64,000 nt of DNA from Streptomyces coeruleorubidus (GTDB lineage: Bacteria; Actinomycetota; Actinomycetes; Streptomycetales; Streptomycetaceae). Under the pieces are notes generated by a model. It was given only the letters and a program-made list of their open reading frames with translations. It was not told the origin of the DNA and searched no databases. The stretch lies in the NCBI RefSeq assembly GCF_028885415.1, contig NZ_CP118527.1, forward strand, positions 7,874,001 through 7,938,000. Reading direction: 5' to 3'. The position numbers and the translations under genes were made by a program. Shown here piece after piece: positions 16,716-24,883 of the stretch (position 1 is the first letter of the stretch; the number at the start of each line of letters is the position of its first letter).

Positions 16716-18095
16716 ATGGCAGCAGCCCAGCGCATCGTCATCGAGAACGGTGCGATCGCGACCGTCGACGCCGACGACACCGAGTACGCCTCCGGGCACG
16801 TCGTCCTCGCCGGCAACCGCATCGAGTCGGTCGGCGCGGGCAAGGCCCCCGAGGGCCTGGAGAACGTCGCACACCGTATCGACGCCTCCGGGCACCTCGT
16901 CACTCCCGGACTGATCAACACCCACCACCACTTCTACCAGTGGATCACCCGGGGCCTGGCCACGGACCACAACCTCTTCGACTGGCTGGTCGCGCTGTAC
17001 CCGGTCTGGGCGCGCATCGACGAGCCGATGGTGCGCGCGGCGGCCCAGGGCTCGCTCGCGATGATGGCCCGCGGCGGCGTCACCACCGCCATGGACCACC
17101 ACTACGTCTTCCCGCACGGCTCCGGCGACCTGTCCGACGCGATCATCGGCGCCGCCCGCGACATGGGCGTCCGCTTCACCCTCGCCCGCGGCTCCATGGA
17201 CCGCAGCGAGAAGGACGGCGGCCTGCCCCCGGACTTCGCCGTCGAGACCCTCGACGGCGCGCTGGCCGCCACCGAGGAGACCGTCCGGCAGCACCACGAC
17301 TCCTCCTTCGACGCCATGACCCAGGTCGCCGTCGCGCCCTGCTCGCCCTTCTCCGTCTCCACCGAACTGCTGCGGGACGGCGCGCAGCTCGCCCGCCGCC
17401 TCGGCGTACGGCTCCACACCCACGGTTCGGAGACCGTGGAGGAGGAGAAGTTCTGCCACGAACTGTTCGGCATGGGACCGACCGACTACTTCGAGTCCAC
17501 CGGCTGGCTCGGCGAGGACGTGTGGATGGCGCACTGCGTCCACATGAACGACTCCGACATCGCCGCCTTCGCCCGCACGAGGACCGGCGTCGCGCACTGC
17601 CCGTCGTCCAACGCCCGGCTCGCGGCCGGTATCGCCCGTGTCCCCGACATGCTCGCGGCCGGCGTCCCGGTCGGCCTCGGCGTCGACGGCACCGCGTCCA
17701 ACGAGTCCGGCGAACTCCACACCGAGCTGCGCAACGCCCTCCTCATCAACCGCCTCGGCGCGCACAAGGAGGCCGCCCTGAACGCCCGCCAGGCGCTGCG
17801 CCTCGGCACCTACGGCGGCGCCCAGGTGCTGGGCCGGGCGGCGGAGACCGGCTCGCTGGAGCCGGGCAAGCTCGCCGACCTGGTCCTGTGGAAGCTGGAC
17901 ACGCTCGCCCACGCCTCCATCGCCGACCCGGTGACGGCCCTGGTCTTCGGCGCGGCGGCCCCGGTCACCGCCTCCTTCGTGAACGGCCGGCAGATCGTCG
18001 AGGACGGGCGGCTGCTCACGGTCGACGAGGACGCCATCGCCCGCTCCACGCGGGACGAGGCCCGGCGGCTGGCGAGGATCGCCGCGCAGGGCTGA
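16716..18095 (+). CDS. 8-oxoguanine deaminase-like amidohydrolase
   Basis: A 459-residue zinc amidohydrolase of the guanine/8-oxoguanine deaminase group. It has NTHHHFYQWITRGL (first metal histidines), HTHGSE (third His), WMAHCVHM (fourth His) and GVDGTASNESGEL (metal Asp). The TTGLATDHNLFDWL-like context and length fit 8-oxoguanine deaminase, which makes urate directly from 8-oxoguanine; that fits the urate operon just upstream. The ATG at 16716 follows AAAGGAC. A terminator hairpin follows the gene. Guanine deaminase is the alternative. Confidence 0.85.
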   Translation: MAAAQRIVIENGAIATVDADDTEYASGHVVLAGNRIESVGAGKAPEGLENVAHRIDASGHLVTPGLINTHHHFYQWITRGLATDHNLFDWLVALYPVWARIDEPMVRAAAQGSLAMMARGGVTTAMDHHYVFPHGSGDLSDAIIGAARDMGVRFTLARGSMDRSEKDGGLPPDFAVETLDGALAATEETVRQHHDSSFDAMTQVAVAPCSPFSVSTELLRDGAQLARRLGVRLHTHGSETVEEEKFCHELFGMGPTDYFESTGWLGEDVWMAHCVHMNDSDIAAFARTRTGVAHCPSSNARLAAGIARVPDMLAAGVPVGLGVDGTASNESGELHTELRNALLINRLGAHKEAALNARQALRLGTYGGAQVLGRAAETGSLEPGKLADLVLWKLDTLAHASIADPVTALVFGAAAPVTASFVNGRQIVEDGRLLTVDEDAIARSTRDEARRLARIAAQG

Positions 18096-18109
18096 TCCCC
18101 CCGATGACT

Positions 18110-18137
18110 CCGGCCGGGAGGGACGGCTCCCGGCCGG
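18110..18137 (+). terminator. Hairpin between the deaminase and permease genes
   Basis: CCGGCCGGGAG and CTCCCGGCCGG form a perfect 11-bp stem with a 6-nt loop, 14 bp after the deaminase stop. The 220-bp gap to the permease holds nothing else I recognise. Confidence 0.65.
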
Positions 18138-18315
18138 TGCCGCGGACCCGAGCGGGGTCCACGGCGGCCGTCTCCGGGGCGCGCGTCCACGCGTGCGCCC
18201 CGGAACGGCCACCCCCGTCCCGCACGTCCGGTCCCGCACGACCACCTGCACCACCTCCTTGACACCCACGGCCGTCAGCCGGCGAAGCCGTGTAACCGAC
18301 CGGAGGGAAGCCGCC

Positions 18316-19704
18316 GTGGCCGACCACCCCGTTGACGAAAAACTCCCCGCGCTCAAGATGGCGACGACCGGCCTGCAGCATGTGGCCGCCATGTACGCGG
18401 GAGTCGTCGCCCCACCTCTGATAGTCGGCGCGGCCATCGGCCTGACCGCCACCGACCTGACGTTCCTCACCGGCGCCTGCCTGTTCACCGCGGGCCTCGC
18501 CACGCTCCTGCAGACCCTCGGCATCTGGAAGATCGGCGCCCGGCTGCCGTTCGTCAACGGCGTCACCTTCGCCGGTGTCGCCCCGATGACCGCGATCGTC
18601 GCCTCCACCGAGGACAAGTCCGACGCCCTGCCGATCATCTTCGGCGCGGTCATCGTCGCCGGGCTCATCGGCTTCATAGCCGCTCCCGTCTTCTGCAAGG
18701 CGGTCCGCTTCTTCCCACCGGTGGTGACGGGCACGGTCATCACCCTGATCGGCATCTCCCTGCTCCCGGTCGCCTTCGGCTGGGCGCAGGGGCCCGACCC
18801 GGCGGCGCACGACTACGGTTCGGCGACCAACCTGGGGCTGGCCGCCGGCACCCTCGTCATCGTCCTGCTGCTGCGGCGCTTCACCCGGGGCTTCGTCAAG
18901 CAGATCGCGGTGCTGCTCGGCCTGGTCGCGGGCACGCTGATCGCGATCCCGTTCGGCGCCACGGACTTCGGCCCGGTCGCGGACGCGGCGGTCATCGGCT
19001 TCCCGACCCCCTTCCACTTCGGCGCCCCGCAGTTCCAGCTCGCCGCGATCCTCTCCCTGTGCGTGGTGATGGTGGTGTCGATGACCGAGTCGACCGCCGA
19101 CATGCTGGCACTGGGTGAGATCGTCGACCGCCCGGCGGACGAGAAGACCATCGCGGCCGGCCTGCGCGCCGACACCCTCGGCTCGGCGATCAGCCCGCTC
19201 TTCAACGGCTTCATGTGCAGCGCGTTCGCGCAGAACATCGGCCTGGTGGCGATGACGAAGATCCGCAGCCGCTATGTCGTCGCGGCCGGCGGCGGATTCC
19301 TGGTGCTGATGGGCCTGTGCCCGATGGCCGCCTCGCTGATCGCCGTCGTACCGCGCCCGGTGCTCGGCGGGGCGGGCGTGGTGCTGTTCGGCTCGGTCGC
19401 GGCCAGCGGCATCCAGACCCTGGTCCGGGCCGGCCTGGACAAGGACAACAACGTCCTGATCGTGGCCGTCTCCCTGGCCGTCGGCATCATCCCCATCACG
19501 GCGCCGGAGTTCTACCACGCCTTCCCGGAGACGGCGCGGATCGTCCTGGACTCGGGCATCTCGACGGGCTGCGTGGCGGCGGTCCTGCTGAACCTGGTCT
19601 TCAACCACCTGGGCCGACGCGACCGGGACGCCCACGACGTGACCCACCCGATGGAGGCGGGCGAGGAGATCACGGGCGTCCCCAGGACCCCGGCCGCACC
19701 GTGA
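18316..19704 (+). CDS. NCS2 family purine (uracil-xanthine type) permease
   Basis: A 462-residue integral membrane symporter for nucleobases such as xanthine or urate, with about 12-14 hydrophobic segments. Family motifs include LQHVAAMYAGVVAPPL in the first segment (QH motif), TGTVITLIGISLLPVA, and the signature segment SMTESTADMLALGE followed by LFNGFMCSAFAQNIGLVAMT. The NTTP-like position points to purines rather than ascorbate. The GTG at 18316 follows GGAGGGAAG. Position after uricase and deaminase genes supports purine or urate uptake. Confidence 0.93.
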   Translation: MADHPVDEKLPALKMATTGLQHVAAMYAGVVAPPLIVGAAIGLTATDLTFLTGACLFTAGLATLLQTLGIWKIGARLPFVNGVTFAGVAPMTAIVASTEDKSDALPIIFGAVIVAGLIGFIAAPVFCKAVRFFPPVVTGTVITLIGISLLPVAFGWAQGPDPAAHDYGSATNLGLAAGTLVIVLLLRRFTRGFVKQIAVLLGLVAGTLIAIPFGATDFGPVADAAVIGFPTPFHFGAPQFQLAAILSLCVVMVVSMTESTADMLALGEIVDRPADEKTIAAGLRADTLGSAISPLFNGFMCSAFAQNIGLVAMTKIRSRYVVAAGGGFLVLMGLCPMAASLIAVVPRPVLGGAGVVLFGSVAASGIQTLVRAGLDKDNNVLIVAVSLAVGIIPITAPEFYHAFPETARIVLDSGISTGCVAAVLLNLVFNHLGRRDRDAHDVTHPMEAGEEITGVPRTPAAP

Positions 19705-19895
19705 GACCGGCGAACACAGCTCCGGACGCCGCTCGGGCAGGGAGGCCGGCCGGTGGCCGTCAAGGGTGCCGGCTCCTGCTCGCCCGCGCCGACAGCCACC
19801 GCTGGCCTCGGTACCGGTCGGCGGCCGGATCTGCGTCAATCAAACACCGCTCCGGGGACTTCGCCCTGCTCGTGCCGTACCACAGCGGTAAGTGA

Positions 19896-19925
19896 GGGGC
19901 GGCGGGCACGACGTCCCGCCGCCCC
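19896..19925. terminator. Bidirectional terminator between permease and MFS remnant
   Basis: GGGGCGGCGGG and CCCGCCGCCCC form a perfect 11-bp stem with an 8-nt loop. The 190 bases between the permease stop and this hairpin contain no gene I recognise. Confidence 0.7.
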
Positions 19926-19943
19926 GCCCTTCCGGGCCCGCTC

Positions 19944-20970
19944 TCAGACGCGCCGCTCCCGCAGCACCGCCGCCGCCAGCACCGACAGCACTGCCAGACC
20001 CAGCGAACCGCCCACGACCTGCGTGGTGTTGAAGAGCCCGGACGCCAGCCCGGCGTCCTCCTCGCGGGCCCCGGACATCGCCAGCCCGGTCAGCGCGGGC
20101 ATCGCGGCGGCGAAGCCGGTGGCGAGCAGAAGCAGCGGCGGGAGCACGTCGGTGACGTACTGGCCGTCGACCGGGGCCCGGCTCAGCAGGGCCATGCCCG
20201 CGACGATGAGGACCAGCCCGGCCAGCAGCACCCGGTACGCGCCGAACCGGCCGACGGTACGGGCCGACAGCCCCAGCATCAGCACCCCGATCGCGACCGG
20301 CGCCGGCAGGAACGCCGTGCCGGTGAGCAACTCGCCGTATCCGAGCACCCGCTGGACGTAGAGAGCGCCGATGAACTGGAAGCCGTACATCGTCGCGATC
20401 ATCAGGATCCGCACGGCGTTCGCGCCGCTCAGCAGCCGGGAGCGGAAGAGCCGGAGCCGCAGCAGTGGACGGCCGGCCCGGGCCTGGCGGAGCGTGAACG
20501 CCAGGAACAGCAGGAGGGCGAGGGCACCCAGCAGCAGGGTGGCGGTCGGGGCGCGCTCGCCGGCACCGACGATGACGTACACCGTCAGCATCAGCGCGCC
20601 GGTGACCAGCGCCGCGCCCGGGTAGTCGGCGCCCTTGCCGAGCCCGGCGCCGCGGTCCGGTTCCAGCACGCGGACGGCCGCGAGCCAGGCGACGACCTCG
20701 ATCGGCAGGTTGATCAGGAAGATCCAGTGCCAGTTCAGCGCCTCGGTCAGCGCCCCGCCGAGGAAGGCGCCGAGCGCTCCGCCCGCCGCGCCGACCGCGC
20801 TGAACACCGCGATGGCACGCGCCTGTTCCCGTGGCTCCGGGAACAGCGCGACCAGCATGCCGAGGACCACCGCCGAGGTCATCGCCCCGCCGACGCCCTG
20901 AAGGGCGCGCGCCGCGATCAGCACGCCCTGGCCGGTTGCCACCCCGCACAACACGGAGGCCGCGGTGAAC
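19944..20970 (-). pseudogene. DHA2-type MFS drug exporter lacking its N-terminus
   Basis: The reading covers transmembrane segments from about TM3 on: FTAASVLCGVATGQG, the MFS motif ARALQGVGGAM, HWIFLINLPIEVV and the C-terminal SGLFNTTQVVGGSLGLA, typical of the 14-TM DHA2 drug:H+ antiporter family. The first two segments and the start codon are missing. Immediately upstream, on the other strand, the sequence turns into the middle of an HxlR gene. A single deletion across the divergent promoter explains both. Not functional as a transporter. Confidence 0.85.
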
Positions 20971-21263
20971 ATCCGCGCAGCATCGAGGGCATCAGCCGCC
21001 GGATGCTGACCCTGACGCTGCGCAACCTGGAGCGCGATGGCCTCGTCACGCGCACGGTCCATCCGACGGTGCCGCTGAAGGTGGAGTACGAACTTACGCC
21101 CGTGGCCCGGGAGTTGCACGAGACCCTGCAACGCCTGACCGACTGGGCCGAGCGCAACAGGGTCTGCATCGCCGAGTCGCACGCGTCCTACGACGAGGAG
21201 CACGCGCCCGAGCCGGTCCGACCTAGAGCCCGAACAGGCCCGGGTCCGACGCCAGCTTCCTGA
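20971..21263 (+). pseudogene. HxlR family regulator lacking its N-terminus
   Basis: The reading RSIEGISRRMLTLTLRNLER and DGLVTRTVHPTVPLKVEYEL is the second half of an HxlR winged helix; the tail LHETLQRLTDWAERN is the dimerisation helix. The first about 40 residues (CPV motif and first helices) and the start are missing. The break is at about 20971, where the oppositely oriented MFS gene is also cut. It overlaps the end of the thioesterase gene tail-to-tail. Confidence 0.85.
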
Positions 21264-21645
21264 AGTGCTCCTGGGGCTCCGCGACCAGCTTGCGGGCCTT
21301 CAGGTCCAGCAGGCCGCCGACCGCCGTGATCTCGGCCGCCACCGTGCCGTCCGTCTTGCGGACCGTCTGCTCGATGCGGAAGGTCTTGCCCTCGCCCCAG
21401 GCGAAGGCGCAGGTCACCTCGACCTCGTCGCCCGCGAGCAGCTCCCGCTTGTAGCGGATGGTCGTCTCCAGGGCGACCGGGCCCACGCCGCCGCCGATGA
21501 GGGCGGACTGGCTGATCCCCGCGGCCTGCAGTAACGACCAGCGGGCGTGTTCCGCGTAGTTCAGGTACACGCTCTGGTTGAGGTGACCCTGCACGTCGGT
21601 CTCGTAACCGCGGACGGTCACCGGGACGGAAAACGGCTCGCTCAT
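21223..21645 (-). CDS. Acyl-CoA thioesterase (4HBT-type hot-dog fold)
   Basis: A 140-residue hot-dog thioesterase hydrolysing an unknown acyl-CoA. The N-terminal VRGYETDVQGHLNQSVYLNY contains the 4-hydroxybenzoyl-CoA thioesterase signature with the catalytic Asp and the HLN motif; ALETTIRYKRELLAGDEVEV and GEGKTFRIEQTVRKTDGTV are the next strands. AGAAGGGA precedes the ATG. It stands alone between the HxlR remnant and a hypothetical gene. Confidence 0.88.
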   Translation of the reverse strand: MSEPFSVPVTVRGYETDVQGHLNQSVYLNYAEHARWSLLQAAGISQSALIGGGVGPVALETTIRYKRELLAGDEVEVTCAFAWGEGKTFRIEQTVRKTDGTVAAEITAVGGLLDLKARKLVAEPQEHFRKLASDPGLFGL

Positions 21646-21710
21646 GGGCTTCCCTTCTGGCGCCGGACACTCGTGGCGTACGCAACGATCCCCCGATCTT
21701 GGCATGCTCA

Positions 21711-22340
21711 TCACGCCCGGCGCGGCGAGGCCAGGAGATAGCGGGTCCCGGTGCGCGGCTCGCGGTGCTCGCTCACCTGCCAGCCTGCCCCATCCAGGGT
21801 GGCCGCGCAGGCCCGCAGCGCCTCGCCGTCCGGCTCGTATATGGCGACGGCCTCCGGCTGCGGGGTCTCCCGCACCCGGTAGCCCCCGTCGTCCCGCCCG
21901 GCCGGGCGGTGTCCGGCCGCCTCCAGTGCGAGTGCGGCGGCCTGCACGAGATGCGTGCGCTCCCAGCCGCACGGCCGCTCCACCGCACCGTCCGGGTTGG
22001 TCATCCGGCGCAGCTCCAGCAGCCCCTGCCAGGCGCTGTGCACCTCACGGCGCCGGGCGGGCCCGGTCTCGGGCGCCGCCTCCTCGCCGCCGACGCGCGC
22101 GGCGAACACACCGGCGGTTGCGGGGGCCTCGGCGGCGGGCACGGGCACCTGTGTGACGCCCTGCCGCACCCGGTGGCCCTCCGGCGTCAGAAAGTGATCG
22201 TGCGGCGGCCGGGGGTGCCGGAAGGCGAGCCCCCGCCGCACCAGCGCCGCCAGCTGTGCCTCCGTACCCCGCAGCCGGCCGGTCACCGGGTCGGCGGCGT
22301 CGATGACCCGCCGCTGCGCGGCGGTCGGTGGTCGGGTCAC
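21711..22340 (-). CDS. Hypothetical protein
   Basis: A 209-residue protein with no domain I recognise. The N-terminus (TAAQRRVIDAADPVTGRL, LVRRGLAFRHPRPP and HDHFLTPEGHRVRQG) looks like a winged-helix arrangement, suggesting DNA binding or a regulator-like fold. The C-terminal half has EAVAIYEPDGEALRACAATL and GTRYLLASP. The GTG start at 22340 is the first available. Transcribed with the thioesterase in the same direction, gap about 65 bp. Confidence 0.65.
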   Translation of the reverse strand: MTRPPTAAQRRVIDAADPVTGRLRGTEAQLAALVRRGLAFRHPRPPHDHFLTPEGHRVRQGVTQVPVPAAEAPATAGVFAARVGGEEAAPETGPARRREVHSAWQGLLELRRMTNPDGAVERPCGWERTHLVQAAALALEAAGHRPAGRDDGGYRVRETPQPEAVAIYEPDGEALRACAATLDGAGWQVSEHREPRTGTRYLLASPRRA

Positions 22341-22420
22341 GGCGCGCTCCTCTCCGGCACAGGCCCCGGGGCACTCGCCCCACCTGCTGGAAGGCTACGA
22401 CCCGCCACTGACAATCGCGC

Positions 22421-23629
22421 CTACTGCCGGTACCCGCCGAGGAAGCGTCCGATCCGCCCGATCGCCGCCTCCAGGTCGTCCGCGTGCGGCAGGGTCAGGA
22501 TGCGGAAGTGATCCGGGGTCGGCCAGTTGAAGCCCGTGCCCTGCACCACCTGGATCTTCTCCCGCAGCAGCAGGTCCAGGACGAACTTCTCGTCGTCGTG
22601 GATCTTGTGCACCTTGGGGTCGAGGCGCGGGAACGCGTACAGCGCCCCCTTCGGCTTCACGCACGTCACGCCGGGGATCTCGTTGAGCTTCTCCCAGGCC
22701 ACGTCCCGCTGTTCGAGCAGCCGGCCACCGGGCGCGGTCAGTTCGCGGATGGACTGGCGGCCGCCGAGCGCGGCCTGGATGGCGTACTGGGCGGGCGCGT
22801 TGGCGCACAGCCGCATGGAGGCCAGCATCGTCAGGCCCTCCAGGTAGTCCTTCGCGTGCTGCCTCGGGCCCGTCACCACCAGCCAGCCGGAGCGGAAGCC
22901 CGCCACCCGGTACGTCTTCGACAGGCCGGAGAAGGTCAGGACGACCAGGTCGGGTGCGAGCGCCGCGACCGAGTGGTACACGGCGTCGTCGTAGAGGATC
23001 TGGTCGTAGATCTCGTCGGCGAAGACCATCAGGCCGTGGCGGCGGGCGAGGTCGAGGATGCCCTCGATGATCTCCTTCGGGTAGACCGCGCCGGTGGGGT
23101 TGTTGGGGTTGATGATGACCACGGCCTTGGTGCGGTCCGTGATCTTCGACGCCATGTCGTCCAGGTCGGGGTACCAGTCGGCCTGCTCGTCGCAGAGGTA
23201 GTGGACCGCCTTGCCGCCCCCGAGGGTCGTCACCGCCGTCCAGAGCGGGAAGTCCGGTGCGGGGATGAGGATTTCGTCGCCGTCCTCGACCAGCGCCTGT
23301 ACGGCCATCGAGATCAGCTCGGAGATGCCGTTGCCGAGGAAGACGTCGTCGACGCCGACCTCCAGGCCCAGTGTCTGGTAGCGCTGGGCGACCGCGCGGC
23401 GGGCGGGGAGGATGCCGCGCGAGTCGGTGTAGCCGTGCGCCTGCGGCAGCATCCGGATCATGTCCTGGAGGATCTCCTCCGGCGCCTCGAACCCGAAGAG
23501 CGCGGGGTTGCCGGTGTTCAGGCGCAGCACGCTGTGACCGGCCTCCTCCAGCGCGTTGGCGTGCTCTATCACCGGGCCGCGGATCTCGTAACAGACCTCG
23601 CTCAGTTTGCTCGACTGCCGGAACTCCAT
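22421..23629 (-). CDS. PLP-dependent aminotransferase (alanine-type, AlaA-like)
   Basis: A 402-residue fold-type I aminotransferase. N-terminal LRLNTGNPALFGFEAPEEI, the GYTDSRGILPARRAVAQRY segment, INPNNPTGAVYPKE, the PLP-phosphate Asp in VFADEIYDQILYD, the Schiff-base Lys in TFSGLSKTYRVAGFRSGW and the C-terminal FRILTLPH arginine are all present. The pattern fits AlaA-type alanine:pyruvate/2-oxoglutarate aminotransferases. It is divergent from an HxlR regulator across an operator with two tandem palindromes, so it is probably regulated. Glyoxylate as amino acceptor is possible but not shown. Confidence 0.92.
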   Translation of the reverse strand: MEFRQSSKLSEVCYEIRGPVIEHANALEEAGHSVLRLNTGNPALFGFEAPEEILQDMIRMLPQAHGYTDSRGILPARRAVAQRYQTLGLEVGVDDVFLGNGISELISMAVQALVEDGDEILIPAPDFPLWTAVTTLGGGKAVHYLCDEQADWYPDLDDMASKITDRTKAVVIINPNNPTGAVYPKEIIEGILDLARRHGLMVFADEIYDQILYDDAVYHSVAALAPDLVVLTFSGLSKTYRVAGFRSGWLVVTGPRQHAKDYLEGLTMLASMRLCANAPAQYAIQAALGGRQSIRELTAPGGRLLEQRDVAWEKLNEIPGVTCVKPKGALYAFPRLDPKVHKIHDDEKFVLDLLLREKIQVVQGTGFNWPTPDHFRILTLPHADDLEAAIGRIGRFLGGYRQ

Positions 23630-23658
23630 GCGCCGCTTCCCCTCGCTGACTGGTGTTG

Positions 23659-23708
23659 CTTGGTTTTACCAAGTAGCAGCTTGGAAAGTCCAACAACTTG
23701 TCTAGACT
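23659..23708 (+). promoter_or_regulatory. Divergent promoter with two tandem palindromes
   Basis: CTTGGT-TTT-ACCAAG (23659-23673) and TTGGA-AAG-TCCAA (23681-23693) are two 13-15 bp palindromes of one type with centres 21 bp apart, on one DNA face. The second covers the -35 (TTGGAA) of a promoter with -10 TAGACT (23703-23708) for the HxlR gene, whose ATG follows 7 bp later with no leader. This fits autoregulation. Confidence 0.65.
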
Positions 23709-23715
23709 GCGTCGC

Positions 23716-24342
23716 ATGCCACCTCGCCGAAGCTACGACCAGTACTGTTCCGCCGCTCGCGCCCTCGACGTCGTCGGCGACCGCTGGACCCTGCTGATCG
23801 TCCGGGAGCTCCTCGCCGGTCCCCGCCGCTACACCGACCTGCACGCGGACCTGCCCGGCGTCAGCACGGACGTACTCGCCTCCCGGCTCAGGGACATGGA
23901 ACGCGACGGCCTGGCCACCCGCCGCCGGCTGCCGCCTCCCGGCGCGGCTTACGTGTACGAACTCACCGCCCGGGGCCGTGAGTTGCTGCCCGTGCTCCAG
24001 GCGCTGGGGGAGTGGGGGCAGGCGGAACTCGGCGAGCGGCGGCCGACGGACGCGGTGCGGGCGCACTGGTTCGCCCTGCCGCTGCTGCGCCTGCTGGACG
24101 GGGAGGGACTCGTCGAAGTCCGCCTGGAAGAGGGGCTGTTCCACCTGCACGCCGGTGCCGAGGAGGGGCTCGTGTACGGCGACGGGCCCGCCCCCGGGGA
24201 GCCGGACGCCCGGCTGGTCCTGGACACCGGCACGTGTACGGCGCTCAGCCGGGGGGAGCTGAGCCTGGCCCGGGCCGTGCGGGAGGGCCGGGTCGAGGTG
24301 AGCGGCGAGGGCACGCTGGCCAAGGCGCTCCGCGAGGCATGA
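23716..24342 (+). CDS. HxlR family transcriptional regulator with C-terminal extension
   Basis: A 208-residue regulator. Residues 1-110 are a winged-helix HxlR domain: YDQYCSAARALDVVGDRWTL, LIVRELLAGPRRYTDL and GVSTDVLASRLRDMERDGL. Residues of about 115-205 add a sterol-carrier-like domain (VRLEEGLFHLHAG, ARLVLDTGTCTALSRGE, REGRVEVSGEGTLAKAL) that could bind a hydrophobic ligand. The ATG at 23716 is the first residue of a leaderless message by promoter geometry; an upstream start is less likely. Probable regulator of the divergent aminotransferase gene. Confidence 0.9.
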   Translation: MPPRRSYDQYCSAARALDVVGDRWTLLIVRELLAGPRRYTDLHADLPGVSTDVLASRLRDMERDGLATRRRLPPPGAAYVYELTARGRELLPVLQALGEWGQAELGERRPTDAVRAHWFALPLLRLLDGEGLVEVRLEEGLFHLHAGAEEGLVYGDGPAPGEPDARLVLDTGTCTALSRGELSLARAVREGRVEVSGEGTLAKALREA

Positions 24343-24373
24343 CCTCGCCAGGACTCCGCGAGCGTGAAAGAAG

Positions 24374-24452
24374 GCCCGCACTCAGCGGGCACTGCTGAAA
24401 CAGCGGGCCTGCTGAAACAGCGGACCTTTTGAAAAGCGGGCCTTCGAAGCAC
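24374..24452. repeat. Terminator-like hairpin followed by four imperfect 17-bp direct repeats
   Basis: GCCCGC-ACTCA-GCGGGC (24374-24390) is a short hairpin after the HxlR gene. It runs into units beginning AGCGGGCACTGCTGAAAC, AGCGGGCCTGCTGAAAC, AGCGGACCTTTTGAAA and AGCGGGCCTTCGAAGC, a decaying direct-repeat array. Confidence 0.65.
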
Positions 24453-24498
24453 GGTCAGGCGCTCGGCGGCACCCGTGACGGCCGTCCCGCGCCGCGTG

Positions 24499-24855
24499 TC
24501 AGCGCGTACCCGGCGACCCCGCCAGCGCCGCCGGCACGCCGCCCACCGCCGTCCACACCCACCGGTCCGACCACCAGCCGGACACCCAGCCGTCCTCTGG
24601 CCGCAGGCCGGCCGGCACGGCCGCGTTCTCCTGCTGGTCCTCGGACTTCGTCGCGATGCCCGGCACCAGCGGCTCGGCCGGCGATCCGTCCACCGCCGCC
24701 GAGCCGCCGGTGTCCTCGGAGTCGGCGCGGACCTCGGTGTCGACCGGGAGGCCCAGGTCGGCGGTGGCCACGCCGTTGGCCGTCAGCCGGATGTAATGGG
24801 GGCCGGGCAGCGGGTCGTTCGCCCACGGCTCCGACCAGGCTCGGACCGTGCGCAA
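24499..24855 (-). CDS. Unrecognised short reading frame, possibly a C-terminal remnant
   Basis: A 118-residue reading from a TTG, with protein-like composition: GPHYIRLTANGVATADLGLP, ATKSEDQQENAAVPAG and GWVSGWWSDRWVWTAVGG near the end, the last part hydrophobic. It has no clear ribosome-binding site and starts 29 bp after the siderophore synthetase stop. It reads like the tail of a membrane or secreted protein rather than a complete gene. I do not recognise the family. Confidence 0.35.
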   Translation of the reverse strand: MRTVRAWSEPWANDPLPGPHYIRLTANGVATADLGLPVDTEVRADSEDTGGSAAVDGSPAEPLVPGIATKSEDQQENAAVPAGLRPEDGWVSGWWSDRWVWTAVGGVPAALAGSPGTR

Positions 24856-24883
24856 TCACCGGTGCCGTGCTCCAAAACCGTGT

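Noticed and set aside
16662..18755. A long leftward frame opposite the 8-oxoguanine deaminase gene
   Set aside because: Low-complexity Gly/Val/Arg composition and full overlap with a well-supported gene mark it as a shadow.
19705..19895. A possible C-terminal protein fragment ending IKHRSGDFALLVPYHSGK
   Set aside because: I could not relate it to any family, and there is no start; not enough to annotate.
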